A DNA stretch of 64,000 nt from Methanofollis formosanus (GTDB taxonomy: Archaea > Halobacteriota > Methanomicrobia > Methanomicrobiales > Methanofollaceae). The stretch is taken from assembly GCF_019633745.1 (NCBI RefSeq), contig NZ_CP037968.1, positions 2,796,789-2,860,788 on the forward strand, written 5' to 3'. Position 1 is the first letter of the stretch. Each line of letters starts with the position of its first letter. Below the pieces are notes generated by a model that was not told the DNA's origin, did no database searches, and saw only the letters and a program-made list of their open reading frames with translations. Position numbers and translations under genes: made by a program. Below are positions 50,530-60,220 of this stretch, in pieces.

Positions 50530-51416
50530 TATCCTCGGTTTCGCTGTGGATTAAATGAATGGTATAATTGGAATCTTTCATAAAATAAAGCCGTAAGAAT
50601 CCTTTTCCTTCTGTGGGGTCGGTCCTTCGAATACCTACAATGCCGCATCGATCGCGCGGGGAGCGCTGTCCCCGGTGCGTATGCTGGAGAAGGCGTGATG
50701 ATCAGGCGGCGGCTCTCCATCGCAAACTCTTCTCCGCCGTCTCGCGCCGGGGGGCATTGCCCCCCGGAAACCCCCACGGTGAGGATGGGCGGGGGCGGCA
50801 GGCTCAGAGATTTCTGACCGTTGCCCTGTCGCAAGGAGAAGGGTCAGGGATCGATCCTTCCACTCCCTTGAGGACTGCGATATGAGATTTTCATCAGGAG
50901 CATATCCCAAAACTCACCCGGGGCGGCCATCTCCTCGAACCGAAGCGCTTCCTTCCAGAAATTTTGAACCCTCTCCTCCACCGGGGGGCTGGCCGCCCCC
51001 CGACCCCCCGCCGATGAAGATTGGCTGGGGATCGCATCCTGTCTTCACGATCATCGCTCTGCCTTCCCGCTCCAATCGCAATCCAGGGGGTCCGGGGGCA
51101 GAGCCCCCGGCGCGGTGGTGTGGGAAGGCATGAATGCATGGGTGTGCAACGAAAAGGGGAGGATATTTTCTTCACATCCATCGCTCTCTTCTGAGAGGGG
51201 GAGGACTGAAGAGTTTTGGGATGACCTCCAGGTATGCTTGAGGCGTACTTTCGGCTCATGCCTGATTCAACAGCGTTGGTATTCCTGAGCCCGTTGGAGT
51301 TCATCCCATTTTCATCAAATCTGGGGCATGGTTTCGACAAATCCTGGCAAAGCCGCAAATTCAAAGATGGAAGCATTATTATATGGCAAGGCTTCACATA
51401 GATCGAGAGCAGAGAG
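50530..51416. repeat. Dispersed repeat composite upstream of the surface-protein gene
   Basis: A degenerate left end GCCGTAAGAATCC (50589) and right end GATTCAACAGCG (51264-51275) bracket GC hairpins near 50660, 50749-50770 (CCGGGGGGC ATT GCCCCCCGG), 50985 and 51090-51113. The 50690-50895 portion matches 10795-10985. No gene is visible. The last 40 bases carry the promoter of the next gene. Confidence 0.65.
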
Positions 51417-52097
51417 ATGGAGAAGGAAGACATAATCAGCCTGGTGGCCGGGATCGCCATTGTGATCATCGTCGCTTTTGTCGTAAAGCCGATGGTCCAG
51501 GGAGAGACGCCCGGCCAGGCCATACCAGGCGCAGGAGGGGAGGCGGGCGTCGGCGTCATCCCGACGCCCACGGTGACCGTGGCCCCGGCCCAGACACCGA
51601 TGCCCACGCCGACGCCTACCTGGGACGGGAAACCGAGGGAGATCGGGTTTGTGGACCCCGGATCGTACAGCATCAATATCTCGGACGACCCGACCTTACA
51701 GGCGGTCAAGTTCCCCACCTCGTCGCGGCCAAACAACAAGATGACGACCTATGCGGAGGTCCATGGCGAAGGGAGCGGCACGACCGAGATCATCCACATC
51801 CCGTACCCGTACTGGGAACTCTGGTACGATGCCGACCCGTACAACACCGAGTACTGTTTCTTCAATGTCCAGGTGATGGACGCAAACGATCCCAACCGGT
51901 TCGTGCGGATCCTCTCCCACCCGTACACCGACTTCAAGAGCGGCAATGTCACCAGGGGCGACACAAAGAGCGGCTGGACCGAACAGTTCTATGAGGGCAG
52001 CGGCGACTACTGGTTTGTAATCAACACCCGCTGCATCAGGTCCTATGACCTCGAGATCATGGTGCCTGAGCGGTACGTCGGGCCAGAGGAGACCTAG
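51417..52097 (+). CDS. Membrane-anchored surface protein, paralogue of the gene at 32850
   Basis: 226 residues. N-terminal helix (IISLVAGIAIVIIVAFVV), a Gly/Pro/Thr-rich stalk (TPTVTVAPAQTPMPTPTPTW), then an outer beta domain of about 150 residues. Shared with the 32850 protein: IPYPYWELW versus VPYPIWRMN, and a final DYWFVINTRC strand versus EYYLIVECR. The ATG has a GAGAGATG-type context and a TATA-like ATTATATGG (51375-51383) about 38 bases upstream. Function unknown. It is larger and better preserved than its paralogue. Confidence 0.7.
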   Translation: MEKEDIISLVAGIAIVIIVAFVVKPMVQGETPGQAIPGAGGEAGVGVIPTPTVTVAPAQTPMPTPTPTWDGKPREIGFVDPGSYSINISDDPTLQAVKFPTSSRPNNKMTTYAEVHGEGSGTTEIIHIPYPYWELWYDADPYNTEYCFFNVQVMDANDPNRFVRILSHPYTDFKSGNVTRGDTKSGWTEQFYEGSGDYWFVINTRCIRSYDLEIMVPERYVGPEET

Positions 52098-52158
52098 GCC
52101 GGCAGGCCGCTCACCCCCGGCACACTCTTTTTTATCATCCCGTGTTTCATTCTCTCTT

Positions 52159-52872
52159 ATGTACGGGATCTCCACCTACGCCCTCTACGACCGTCCCCTC
52201 ACCGAGGCGCTGGACCGGATCGCGGCCCTGACTGGATATGTCGAGGTGATGGACGACGGGCTTCACTTCATCGAGAGCGCAGAACCCCTCCTCTCCCATG
52301 ACCTGCGCTACACCATCCATGCTCCCTCCCGGAGCGTCAACATCGCCAGCACCCTCGAACCGATCCGGCGGGCGAGCGTCGAGGTTATCACCGACTGTTT
52401 CTCCATTGCGGCGGAAGTGAACGCCGATGTGGTCATCCACCCGGGCTACTTCGCGTGGGAGGCCGACAGAGAGAGGGCGCGCCGGCAGTTCGGACGGTCG
52501 CTGGACGAACTCTCGGCGGCGGCGGAGGAGCGGTCGATTCGGTATGCGGTGGAGAACATGGCATGGGAGTTCTTCCTCCTCCAGACGCCCGACGAACTCC
52601 CGCTCCCCGGCGATGTGGGTTTTGTCCTCGACGTAGGGCATGCAAACATTCGGAAGTGTCTCCCTGCCTTCCTCGACCACCCGATCGCCCACGTCCATCT
52701 CCATGACAATGACGGGAGTGCCGACACGCACTCGCCGGTGGGCACCGGGACCATCGATTTCGCCGCGGTGATGGAGGCGGTCAGGAGAGACGGTGTCGAC
52801 CCGGTGATCGAGGTGAAGGGGATCGAAGGCGCCATCGAGAGCATGAAGAGGCTTGAAGAGTTATATGGATAG
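52159..52872 (+). CDS. Sugar phosphate isomerase/epimerase-type TIM barrel (AP endonuclease 2 family)
   Basis: 237 residues. Metal-site motifs typical of the family are present: TIHAPSRSVNIAS, DVVIHPGYF, YAVENMA, FVLDVGHANI, IAHVHLHDNDG and VIEVKG. The family includes xylose isomerase-like epimerases and endonuclease IV; the substrate here is unknown. A T-rich TATA-like TTTTTTATC (52128-52136) lies 27 bases before ATG 52159, which implies a leaderless mRNA and supports this start over longer ones. Confidence 0.8.
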   Translation: MYGISTYALYDRPLTEALDRIAALTGYVEVMDDGLHFIESAEPLLSHDLRYTIHAPSRSVNIASTLEPIRRASVEVITDCFSIAAEVNADVVIHPGYFAWEADRERARRQFGRSLDELSAAAEERSIRYAVENMAWEFFLLQTPDELPLPGDVGFVLDVGHANIRKCLPAFLDHPIAHVHLHDNDGSADTHSPVGTGTIDFAAVMEAVRRDGVDPVIEVKGIEGAIESMKRLEELYG

Positions 52873-53005
52873 ATATCTCCACAATATACGCAGGATATTA
52901 TTCTTTTTCATATCTGGAACAATCAACACCATTTTATAGGAGATACGACCACCTATGTAATGCATCTGTGCACGGGTGACCCGGTCACCTGCAGGATGAA
53001 CAGGT

Positions 53006-53077
53006 GCCTCGGTGGCATAGCGGTATCGCGCTTCCTTGGTAAGGAAGAGGTCGCGGGTTCGATTCCCGCCCGAGGCT
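53006..53077 (+). tRNA. tRNA-Thr (anticodon GGT)
   Basis: Acceptor GCCTCGG (53006-53012) pairs with CCGAGGC (53070-53076). The anticodon arm is CTTCC-TTGGTAA-GGAAG with anticodon GGT; the T-arm is GCGGG-TTCGATT-CCCGC. Discriminator T. No intron, no encoded CCA. With the TGT gene at 24886 this gives two threonine isoacceptors in the window. Confidence 0.95.
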
Positions 53078-53246
53078 CTCATTTGCTTTTGTTCGGTTCT
53101 TTTCGGTGTTTTTCTGCAGCATTCGTTTTGTTCGCGAAATCCATTCCCTCCTCTGCATCCCTGGAGAGCAGAGGCGGTGCCGCGGCGATTGACCGCGGCG
53201 CGCATATCAGACAGGCGACTCGGGCGGCGTCCACCCTTTCATGATA

Positions 53247-53483
53247 TCAGTAATCCTCCAGGAACCACTTCGCATCCAGAGCCTTGATCTCCTTCACGGT
53301 CGTCTCGGGCCGCCACACCACCCGCACCGCAATGTCCCGGTTCATGTCGATGAGCAGGTACAGGTCCAGCGCGGTGAACGCGGGCACCGTATAGGCCGTC
53401 AGCGCCAGGCCCTCGACGTCGGCCAGAAACTCATCGAAGCGTTCCTTTCTGATGATATAGGTGCTGTCGAAACTGTCATTCAT
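53247..53483 (-). CDS. Small hypothetical protein
   Basis: 78 residues, soluble, one short alpha-beta domain: DSTYIIRKERFDEFLADVEGLALTAYTVPAFTALDLYLLIDMNRDIAVRVVWRPE. No family recognised. ATG 53483 has GGAGTGG upstream; a GTG at 53492 is the alternative. It is divergent from, and separated by 139 bases from, the radical SAM gene. Confidence 0.5.
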   Translation of the reverse strand: MNDSFDSTYIIRKERFDEFLADVEGLALTAYTVPAFTALDLYLLIDMNRDIAVRVVWRPETTVKEIKALDAKWFLEDY

Positions 53484-53622
53484 CCGGGCCACTCCCCATA
53501 ACCATGCGGGGCAGGGGCTTCTGCGTTATTATACCTTCGTGCCCATGCTCGCGGGGACGACCATCGAGGATGCCGGGACAGAACGCTTTTTCATCGAACA
53601 GGTCAGATCCAGAGAGCAGATT

Positions 53623-54585
53623 ATGACTTACCATCATCTCTTCGGCCCGGTCCCGTCCAGACGTCTCGGGGTCTCGCTCGGGGTCGATCTCATACCATTC
53701 AAGACCTGCTCATACAACTGTGTCTACTGCGAGTGCGGCCCGACGACTCGCCTCACCGTCGAGCGAAAAGAGTACGTCCCGACCGACGAGGTGATCCGGG
53801 AACTGCGCGCGTACCTCGCCACCTCCCCCGCCCTCGACTACCTCACTCTCGCCGGGTCAGGAGAACCGACGCTCCACACCGGGATCGGCGAGGTGATCGG
53901 GATGATCAAGGACGAGTTTCCGGAGTACCGGGTGGCCGTCCTCACCAACGGCAGCCTCCTCTCCGATCCCGAAGTGCGCCGCGCCCTTCTCAGGGCCGAC
54001 CTCGTCGTCCCGACCCTCACCGCCGTCTCCGACGAGGCCTTCAGGGAGATCCACCGGGCGCACCCCTCGATCACCCCGGCGGCGGTGATCGACGGCATCG
54101 TGCGGTTCGGGGAGGAGTACGCAGGTGCACTCTGGCTCGAGGTCTTCATCGTCCCCGGCGTCAACGACGGCGACGAAGAGGTCGCCGCGATTGCAAGGGC
54201 GGTCGAACGGATCAGACCAGACAAAGTCCAGGTGAACACCCTCGACCGGCCCGGCGCCGCCGTCTGGGTCAGGCCCGCGGAGAAGACGCGGCTCAGGGAG
54301 ATCGCATCTGCCATCACCACCGCACCCGTCGAGATCATCGACGACCTCCCCTCGCGCGAGACCGTGGGCTCGTTCCACCTGGAGACCTCGGAGTTCATCC
54401 TCTCCATGGTACGAAGGCGGCCCTGCACCCTCGACGACCTGGCCCGGATCACCGGGCTGCACAGAAACGAGGTCGGGAAATATATCCAGTACCTGCTCGA
54501 AGAAGAACTGATCGAAGAGAAAGCCGAAGAAAGAGGGACGTTTTTCCGCCCCAGACAATCAGGTCCGGCCTCGGAATCGGATTAA
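53623..54585 (+). CDS. Radical SAM protein with C-terminal winged helix
   Basis: 320 residues. The Fe4S4 site is CSYNCVYCECG, with MTYHHLFGPVPSRRLGVSLGVDL before it, a typical N-terminus of the COG0731-like radical SAM proteins. A GSGEPTLH motif contributes to SAM binding. Residues 240-310 look like a winged-helix domain (RPCTLDDLARITGLHRNEVGKYIQYLLEEELI). The reaction is unknown. ATG 53623 was chosen because it starts the conserved block; the frame continues upstream to 53461. Confidence 0.85.
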   Translation: MTYHHLFGPVPSRRLGVSLGVDLIPFKTCSYNCVYCECGPTTRLTVERKEYVPTDEVIRELRAYLATSPALDYLTLAGSGEPTLHTGIGEVIGMIKDEFPEYRVAVLTNGSLLSDPEVRRALLRADLVVPTLTAVSDEAFREIHRAHPSITPAAVIDGIVRFGEEYAGALWLEVFIVPGVNDGDEEVAAIARAVERIRPDKVQVNTLDRPGAAVWVRPAEKTRLREIASAITTAPVEIIDDLPSRETVGSFHLETSEFILSMVRRRPCTLDDLARITGLHRNEVGKYIQYLLEEELIEEKAEERGTFFRPRQSGPASESD

Positions 54586-54602
54586 TAGGTTCCGTAGATA
54601 CA

Positions 54603-55068
54603 GATCTGTAGGATTAGGCGTGAGGAAAAAGCACGCCTCAAGCATACGGGATGAAAATTTCTCGTCGCTTGATCTCCCATATTCGGACAGGAAAAACGGT
54701 GGAGACCTCAATCCATCGCCGCACCCGCCTCATCTCCTCGCGAGACGGCAGGAACGATCGTGCGAGAGGAGGCGGCATGTTCTGATCGGCATGCCGTCCT
54801 GGTATCATGATCCTGAGGAGAGAATCCAGAAGGGAGAGGGCCGATCGTTTTTCAGCGGCATCACACCAATCTTCGCCGCCCCCGGTTATCTTCTCGTGAG
54901 ATGGCGAAACAGACTCGATGATGGAGGGGGCGGCAGGTCAAGAGATCTCTGCCTTTCCCCTATCACGAGGAGAAGGATCAAGGATCATCTCACACCCCGG
55001 AGACCTGCAATATGAAATTTTCATCCCGTATGCTTGAGCCAGAGGTTCATGCCCGATTCTACAGGGCC
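54603..55068. repeat. Dispersed repeat element (about 466 bp)
   Basis: Left terminus GATCTGTAGGATTAGGCG (54603), right terminus CCCGATTCTACAGGGCCC (55051-55068). It includes the CATACGGGATGAAAATTTC module near 54645, a GC/CTCGCGAGACGGCAGG module near 54740, another near 54890, and the reversed CGTATGCTTGAGCC module near 55028. Confidence 0.7.
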
Positions 55069-55534
55069 CCTTTTCGGTCATCAAAAAAAGATTCGAGAGG
55101 CACGAAAGGTCAGATCATTGTACTCACGGGTCAGGGAGATCAAGAATGATCTCTCGTTCGATCACCCGGTCTCCCGCGAGTGGACGGCGAAGGCGGACGT
55201 CTGAACCGACGACGACGGACCCGATCCTTCCACCCTCGCGCCCGGTTCGCGCCAGGGTGGTGACAACGTGACGGCCGAGGAAAAGAACCGATCCTGACCT
55301 TGATCTGTGTACAGAGTACAGAGAGAGAAGTGTGTACAGCTACCCCTGATAATTTGCACACGATCCGGAGAACACCCGGCACCGATGATCGTGAGACGGG
55401 TCTCTCCGGCCGTGATCCCGGTGCGGGTGTAAACGACCGGGGGTACGCTGCATGCATACTCCGATCATCGATCGGCGGCTGCCGGCGAGAAAGCGCCGGG
55501 TGCAAAGCAGGCGCGAAGAAAAAAATGACTCTCT

Positions 55535-55700
55535 GGCTTTTTAGAATTGGGTATGAGACGATATCACACCTCAAGCATACGAGAGGAATATTTCTCTTCG
55601 CTTGCTCTCTCTCTTTCCAAGATGAGAGAATCGGTGGAGACCGTGTTCCATTGCCGCCCCCCGGCCATCTTCGTCGTGGGGGGTCCGGGAGGTGTCCTTC
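55535..55700. repeat. Partial repeat module
   Basis: Left end GGCTTTTTAGAATTGGG (55535) with the hairpin ATGAG..CCTCAAGCATACG and a GC module at 55650-55695. No matching right end, so it is truncated. Confidence 0.6.
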
Positions 55701-55841
55701 TGTCACCCTGTCGCTCTTCGTGAACCGCTCGATCTTCTCCCCCGTCCGGTACCGTCCGATGCGAAGGGCCGGGAAGATCGGGACAATCTTTATTGCTGAA
55801 GTAGGTCATCTCCCGCCGCAATGTGGAGGGAGAGATGAGAG

Positions 55842-57056
55842 ATGGCAGGAGAATATCGATCATGGCGTGCGGTCGCGCTGCTCGTCTGCCTCGCCGCGGT
55901 CTGTGGTGTCGGGACGGCGGCGGCGGAAGCACCCGGTCCCCTGCAGTGGACCGTCTTTGACGGTGGGGCCGACGAGTTGGGTGCCGACATCATCGAGGTC
56001 GAAGTGGGTGGGTATGCCGTCGCCGGGACGGCACGAAACGAATCGTCTGAGAGGATGCTGCTCCTGCGGACCGATGAGAACGGCAGCGTCCTCTGGAACC
56101 GGACCTACGCGCTTTCCGGCGCGGACGCCGCCTATGCCGTCAGGCAGACCGCCGACGGCGGGTACGTGCTGGCCGGCGAAGAAGACGGTCACCCGGCGCT
56201 GATCGGCACCGGACCTGAGGGCGAGGTTCTCTGGACCGGACCCGAGGGGATCAATGTCACCGAATACGGCCCTGTCCGCGACCTCGTCGTGACAGACGAC
56301 GGCGGGTATGTGCTGGCGGGGTCGGCCCTTGCACCCGGCGGGGAGGAGACGGCCGCCCTGATACGGACGAACGAAAGCGGTCATGTCGAATGGGTGCAGA
56401 TCTATGAAGACCTCAACGAGAGCAGGGCCACCGCCCTTGCGACCGCAGGAGAGAGCGGGTACGCCGTCGCCGGCCTTTCTTCCGCCTCAGAGGAGGTCTT
56501 TCTGCTGACGACCGGGGCAGACGGGAACCTCACCTGGACCCGGACTTTCCCGGCCCTCGAGATCTGGCCGGTCTTCAGCGACATCAGGGCCCTCATGATC
56601 GCTCCCGACCTTGCCCGCAGGGCCGGCGGGGGCTATGCCGTCGCGGGCGGAGTGACGTTCCCGGAGCGACCGGTCTCCACCGCGGTGCTTCTCCTGACCG
56701 ACGAGAACGGGACGATGGAGAGGAACTGGACCTACCAGAGAGACGGAGACTTCTGGGCCGAATCGCTGGTCCGGACCCCCGACGACGGTTTCGTCCTTGC
56801 CTGTTACCTCGACCCCCTCGCCAACCCTACCAACGCGGTCGTCCTGATCCGGACCGACGAGAACGGGACGTCTCAATGGGAGGTCGACGCCACGCCGGGT
56901 TTCCTCAATCCCTCTGATAATGATCCCCACAGCATCATCGTGACCACCGGGGGTGGATATGCCGTCACGGGAGAGACCCTGACCATCGACCCCGAGACCG
57001 GTCTGGAGAGCCTGGACCTCTTCATCCTCCTGACCGGGCAGGAGCAGACCGGGTAA
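55842..57056 (+). CDS. Secreted beta-propeller protein
   Basis: 404 residues with an N-terminal signal peptide (AVALLVCLAAVCGVGTAAAEA). Blades of about 50 residues recur (e.g. RTDENGSVLWNRTYALSGADAAYAVRQTADGGYVLAGEED), giving about six to seven repeats. Many N-glycosylation sequons (NES, NGS, NRT, NVT) lie on the outside. No anchor is visible at the C-terminus. The sequence and blade layout closely resemble the N-terminal third of the next gene, so the two arose by duplication. Ligand unknown. Confidence 0.8.
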   Translation: MAGEYRSWRAVALLVCLAAVCGVGTAAAEAPGPLQWTVFDGGADELGADIIEVEVGGYAVAGTARNESSERMLLLRTDENGSVLWNRTYALSGADAAYAVRQTADGGYVLAGEEDGHPALIGTGPEGEVLWTGPEGINVTEYGPVRDLVVTDDGGYVLAGSALAPGGEETAALIRTNESGHVEWVQIYEDLNESRATALATAGESGYAVAGLSSASEEVFLLTTGADGNLTWTRTFPALEIWPVFSDIRALMIAPDLARRAGGGYAVAGGVTFPERPVSTAVLLLTDENGTMERNWTYQRDGDFWAESLVRTPDDGFVLACYLDPLANPTNAVVLIRTDENGTSQWEVDATPGFLNPSDNDPHSIIVTTGGGYAVTGETLTIDPETGLESLDLFILLTGQEQTG

Positions 57057-57112
57057 GAGGCCAGTTACCTTTATCCCTTCCCGGCCCCATCCACCCGCCA
57101 CCAGGAGGGGGA

Positions 57113-60100
57113 ATGATGAGAAGAGTATCCGCGGCCGGGACGTACCGGCCGGGAAGGTACAGGATAGCGACAGCCATCCTGATCCTGTTCGCGGTCCTGC
57201 TCGCCCTGACCGGCATTGCAGCAGGCGTGGAGATCCCGGAAGAGCGCTGGCAGATGACCTACGACTCGGGTTACAACGACTACGGCTATGCGCTCCAGGA
57301 GACCAACGAGAGCGATTTCATCCTTGCCGGGAAGGTGCAGAATGGTTCGACCAGCGACATGCTGCTGGTAAAGACCGACGAGAACGGCACACTGCTCTGG
57401 AACAAGACCTACGACTACGCCGCATACGACACGGCGAACGCGGTGAAGGAGACCCTCGACGGGGGCTATATCCTGGGGGGCTTCGGACTCATCGACCTGG
57501 CGAATGCATCGACCGACGGGGCGATGATGGTCAGGACCGACGAGAACGGCACCGTGCTCTGGACCGGGCCGACCGGGAACGTGAGCACCACCTGGGAGGC
57601 GGTCCAGGATGTCGCGGTCTGCGATGACGGGGGCTTTGTCCTGACCGGCCGGAACAACCCGCCGGCAGCGCCGAATGCCGCGTATCTGGTGAAGACCAAC
57701 GAGACCGGCGGCGTGGAGTGGGCGAATGGATACATGAGGGACATCGACGATGCCGGGTACTCGGTCCTGCAGACCGATGACGGGGACTATGTCTTCGCCG
57801 GGACGTCGGTCGACCTGACCAACGGGACGACTGACGCCTTCCTCAGAAAGACCAACGCCACCGGCGATCTGATCTGGGAGCGGTACTACGCGGCCAGTGA
57901 GATGAACTGGTCCTCGCAGGGGGCCGAGGGCGACTTCAGGTCGGTGAAGGTGGTCTCGACCGCCGACGGGGGGTACGCCGTCGCGGGCAGGGTCGTCTTC
58001 GAGAAACCCGAGACTGCGGCCGCCGCGATGATCAAGACCGACGCCGAGGGGCAGGTCGAGTGGGCCAGGATCTATACCGCCTGTTCGCAGACTTTCTGGG
58101 CGGAAGACCTTGTCGAGAGACCTGAAGGCGGTTTTATCCTTGCATGCCACTGCGACCCGCCAGCCAACCCGCAGAACGCCGTCTATCTTATCGGGACCAA
58201 CGAGACCGGCGAGATCGAGTGGCGGAACTTCTACACCATCGGTCCGTTCGAGAACGATCCGCACGCCATCATAGCGACTGCCGACGGCGGCTATGCGATC
58301 GGAGGCGAGACCGGGATCTGTGAGGATCTCACCGACCTCACGAACTGCACGCTCGACGCCTTCATCATCAGGCTCGGACCGAAAGAGCCACCGGCGCCAC
58401 CGCCCGGACCAGGGCCCGCGCCGCCGCCGGCGCTGAACGCGGACTTCAAGGCCTTCCCGAGGAGCGGTGTCGCCCCGCTGGACGTGGCGTTCACCGACCT
58501 CTCGACCGGATCGCCGACGTCGTGGGCCTGGGACTTCGGCGACGGGAAAGGGTCGACGGCCCAGTTCCCGACGCACACCTACACGAAACCGGGGGTTTAC
58601 ACCGTCTCGTTGACTATCTCGGACGGCAAATCGGCCGATACCGAGAGGAAGGTCGGGTACATCAAGGTCTCTGCAGAAGAACTCAAGGCGCGACTCTCCT
58701 TTGTCCCGAAAGAGGCAGAGGTGGCCGAGGGGGAGAACACCACCTATGACGTCGTGATGGACCGGGCCGAGAAGGGGATCGCCTTCTACTTCATGGACAT
58801 CAGACTCACCGACCCGGCGATCGCCGAGATCGTGGACGTCGAGATGCCGCCCTGGGTGAAGTCAGGGCCCATGGTCTCGCCGCTGCCGGCAGACTCGGTC
58901 CAGCTCTCGGGCGTCAAGGGGATCACCGATCCCGGGAAAGAGAAGATCACGCTCTGCACCCTGACGGTCCGCGGCGACCTTGCCGGCCAGACCGATCTCG
59001 TCATCGATGAGGCGCGGGTCCTGAGCACGGCGCTGGACGAGTATCTGCTCACGGCCAGTACGGGAGAACTCAATGTCACACCCGGGGCCTTCGACGCGAA
59101 CTTCACGGCCGACCCGCGGAACGGCACTGCACCGCTGGAGGTGAACTTCACCGACACCTCGATCGGATCGCCGACGTCCTGGCTGTGGGAGTTCGGCGAC
59201 GGGAACACCTCGACCGAGCAGAACCTGACCTATGTCTACAATCAGTCTGGCCTGTACACCGTGAACCTGACCATCTCTGACGGGACGCAGACCGACACCG
59301 AGACAAAGGTGGACTACATCAACGTCACCGCCGCACCGACGGTGCTCGCCGCAAATTTCACGGCCGATCCGCAGAACGGCACCGCACCGCTGGAGGTGAA
59401 CTTCACCGATCTCTCGGAGGGTGCACCGACGTCCTGGCTGTGGGACTTCGGTGACGGGAACACCTCGACCGAGCAGAACCCGACCAATGTCTATGCGGCG
59501 CCCGGAGTGTACACCGTGAACCTCACGGTCTCGGACGGGACAACGGAAGACTCGCTCGAGCGCCAGGACTACATCGAGGTCACGGCACCGCCGATCGTGC
59601 TCGCCGCAAACTTCAGCGCCACGCCGACCTCAGGAGCCGCACCGCTGGAGGTAGCGTTCACTGACACCTCGGAGGGTGCACCGACGTCGTGGCTGTGGGA
59701 CTTCGGCGACGGGAACACCTCGACCGAGCAGAACCCGACCAATATCTATGCAGCACCCGGAGTGTACACCGTGAACCTCACGGTCTCTGACGGGACGACC
59801 GAGGACTCGTTCGAACGGCAGGACTACATCGAGGTGACGGCACCGGTGGTCCCACTCTCCGCCGACTTCAGTGCCACACCGACCTCGGGCCCCGCGCCGC
59901 TTGCGGTAGCCTTCACCGATCTCTCGGTCGGTGCGGTGACGTCATGGCTGTGGGAGTTCGGCGACGGGAACACCTCGACCGAACCGGCGCCGACCTACAC
60001 CTTCCCCGCTGCTGGTACCTATGCTGTCTCATTGACGGTCTCCGACGGGACCGAGACCGATACCGAGACGAAGGCGGGGTACATCACCGTCACGCCAGGA

Positions 60101-60220
60101 GAGGAGATCACGCCCGAGGAGGAAGTGACACCGGAAGAAGAGGTGACGCCTGAGGAGGTGATCACGCCAGAAGAGGAAGTGACACCGGAAGAAGAAATGA
60201 CGCCTGAAGAGACGATCTGA
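57113..60220 (+). CDS. Large secreted protein: beta-propeller, five PKD domains, cohesin-like domain, acidic tail
   Basis: 1035 residues. Signal peptide (LLALTGIAAGVE region), beta-propeller about 40-430, Pro-rich linker PPAPPPGPGPAPP, then PKD 1 (about 441-519). A cohesin-like beta-sandwich follows (521-656, LSFVPKEAEVAEGENTTYDVVMD), then PKD 2-5 (661-995). Each PKD has the WDFGDGN/WEFGDGN motif. The last 40 residues are tandem TPEEEV-like acidic repeats with no membrane helix or sortase signal, so it is not obviously anchored. Ribosome site AGGAGGGGGA precedes ATG 57113. The PKD-encoding DNA is internally repetitive. Confidence 0.85.
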   Translation: MMRRVSAAGTYRPGRYRIATAILILFAVLLALTGIAAGVEIPEERWQMTYDSGYNDYGYALQETNESDFILAGKVQNGSTSDMLLVKTDENGTLLWNKTYDYAAYDTANAVKETLDGGYILGGFGLIDLANASTDGAMMVRTDENGTVLWTGPTGNVSTTWEAVQDVAVCDDGGFVLTGRNNPPAAPNAAYLVKTNETGGVEWANGYMRDIDDAGYSVLQTDDGDYVFAGTSVDLTNGTTDAFLRKTNATGDLIWERYYAASEMNWSSQGAEGDFRSVKVVSTADGGYAVAGRVVFEKPETAAAAMIKTDAEGQVEWARIYTACSQTFWAEDLVERPEGGFILACHCDPPANPQNAVYLIGTNETGEIEWRNFYTIGPFENDPHAIIATADGGYAIGGETGICEDLTDLTNCTLDAFIIRLGPKEPPAPPPGPGPAPPPALNADFKAFPRSGVAPLDVAFTDLSTGSPTSWAWDFGDGKGSTAQFPTHTYTKPGVYTVSLTISDGKSADTERKVGYIKVSAEELKARLSFVPKEAEVAEGENTTYDVVMDRAEKGIAFYFMDIRLTDPAIAEIVDVEMPPWVKSGPMVSPLPADSVQLSGVKGITDPGKEKITLCTLTVRGDLAGQTDLVIDEARVLSTALDEYLLTASTGELNVTPGAFDANFTADPRNGTAPLEVNFTDTSIGSPTSWLWEFGDGNTSTEQNLTYVYNQSGLYTVNLTISDGTQTDTETKVDYINVTAAPTVLAANFTADPQNGTAPLEVNFTDLSEGAPTSWLWDFGDGNTSTEQNPTNVYAAPGVYTVNLTVSDGTTEDSLERQDYIEVTAPPIVLAANFSATPTSGAAPLEVAFTDTSEGAPTSWLWDFGDGNTSTEQNPTNIYAAPGVYTVNLTVSDGTTEDSFERQDYIEVTAPVVPLSADFSATPTSGPAPLAVAFTDLSVGAVTSWLWEFGDGNTSTEPAPTYTFPAAGTYAVSLTVSDGTETDTETKAGYITVTPGEEITPEEEVTPEEEVTPEEVITPEEEVTPEEEMTPEETI

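Larger units (their letters stand above)
54586..55841. other. Gene-free region with repeat elements
   Basis: Contains the element at 54603-55068 and a partial module at 55535 to about 55700. Between them (55100-55530) no gene is seen; a 9-bp direct repeat TGTGTACAG occurs at 55306 and 55331. The last 60 bases carry a TATA-like stretch (about 55785-55793) for the next gene. Confidence 0.65.

Noticed and set aside
55306-55339. TGTGTACAG direct repeat as an operator
   Set aside because: Two 9-bp copies 25 bases apart lie far from any start codon, so there is no support for a role.
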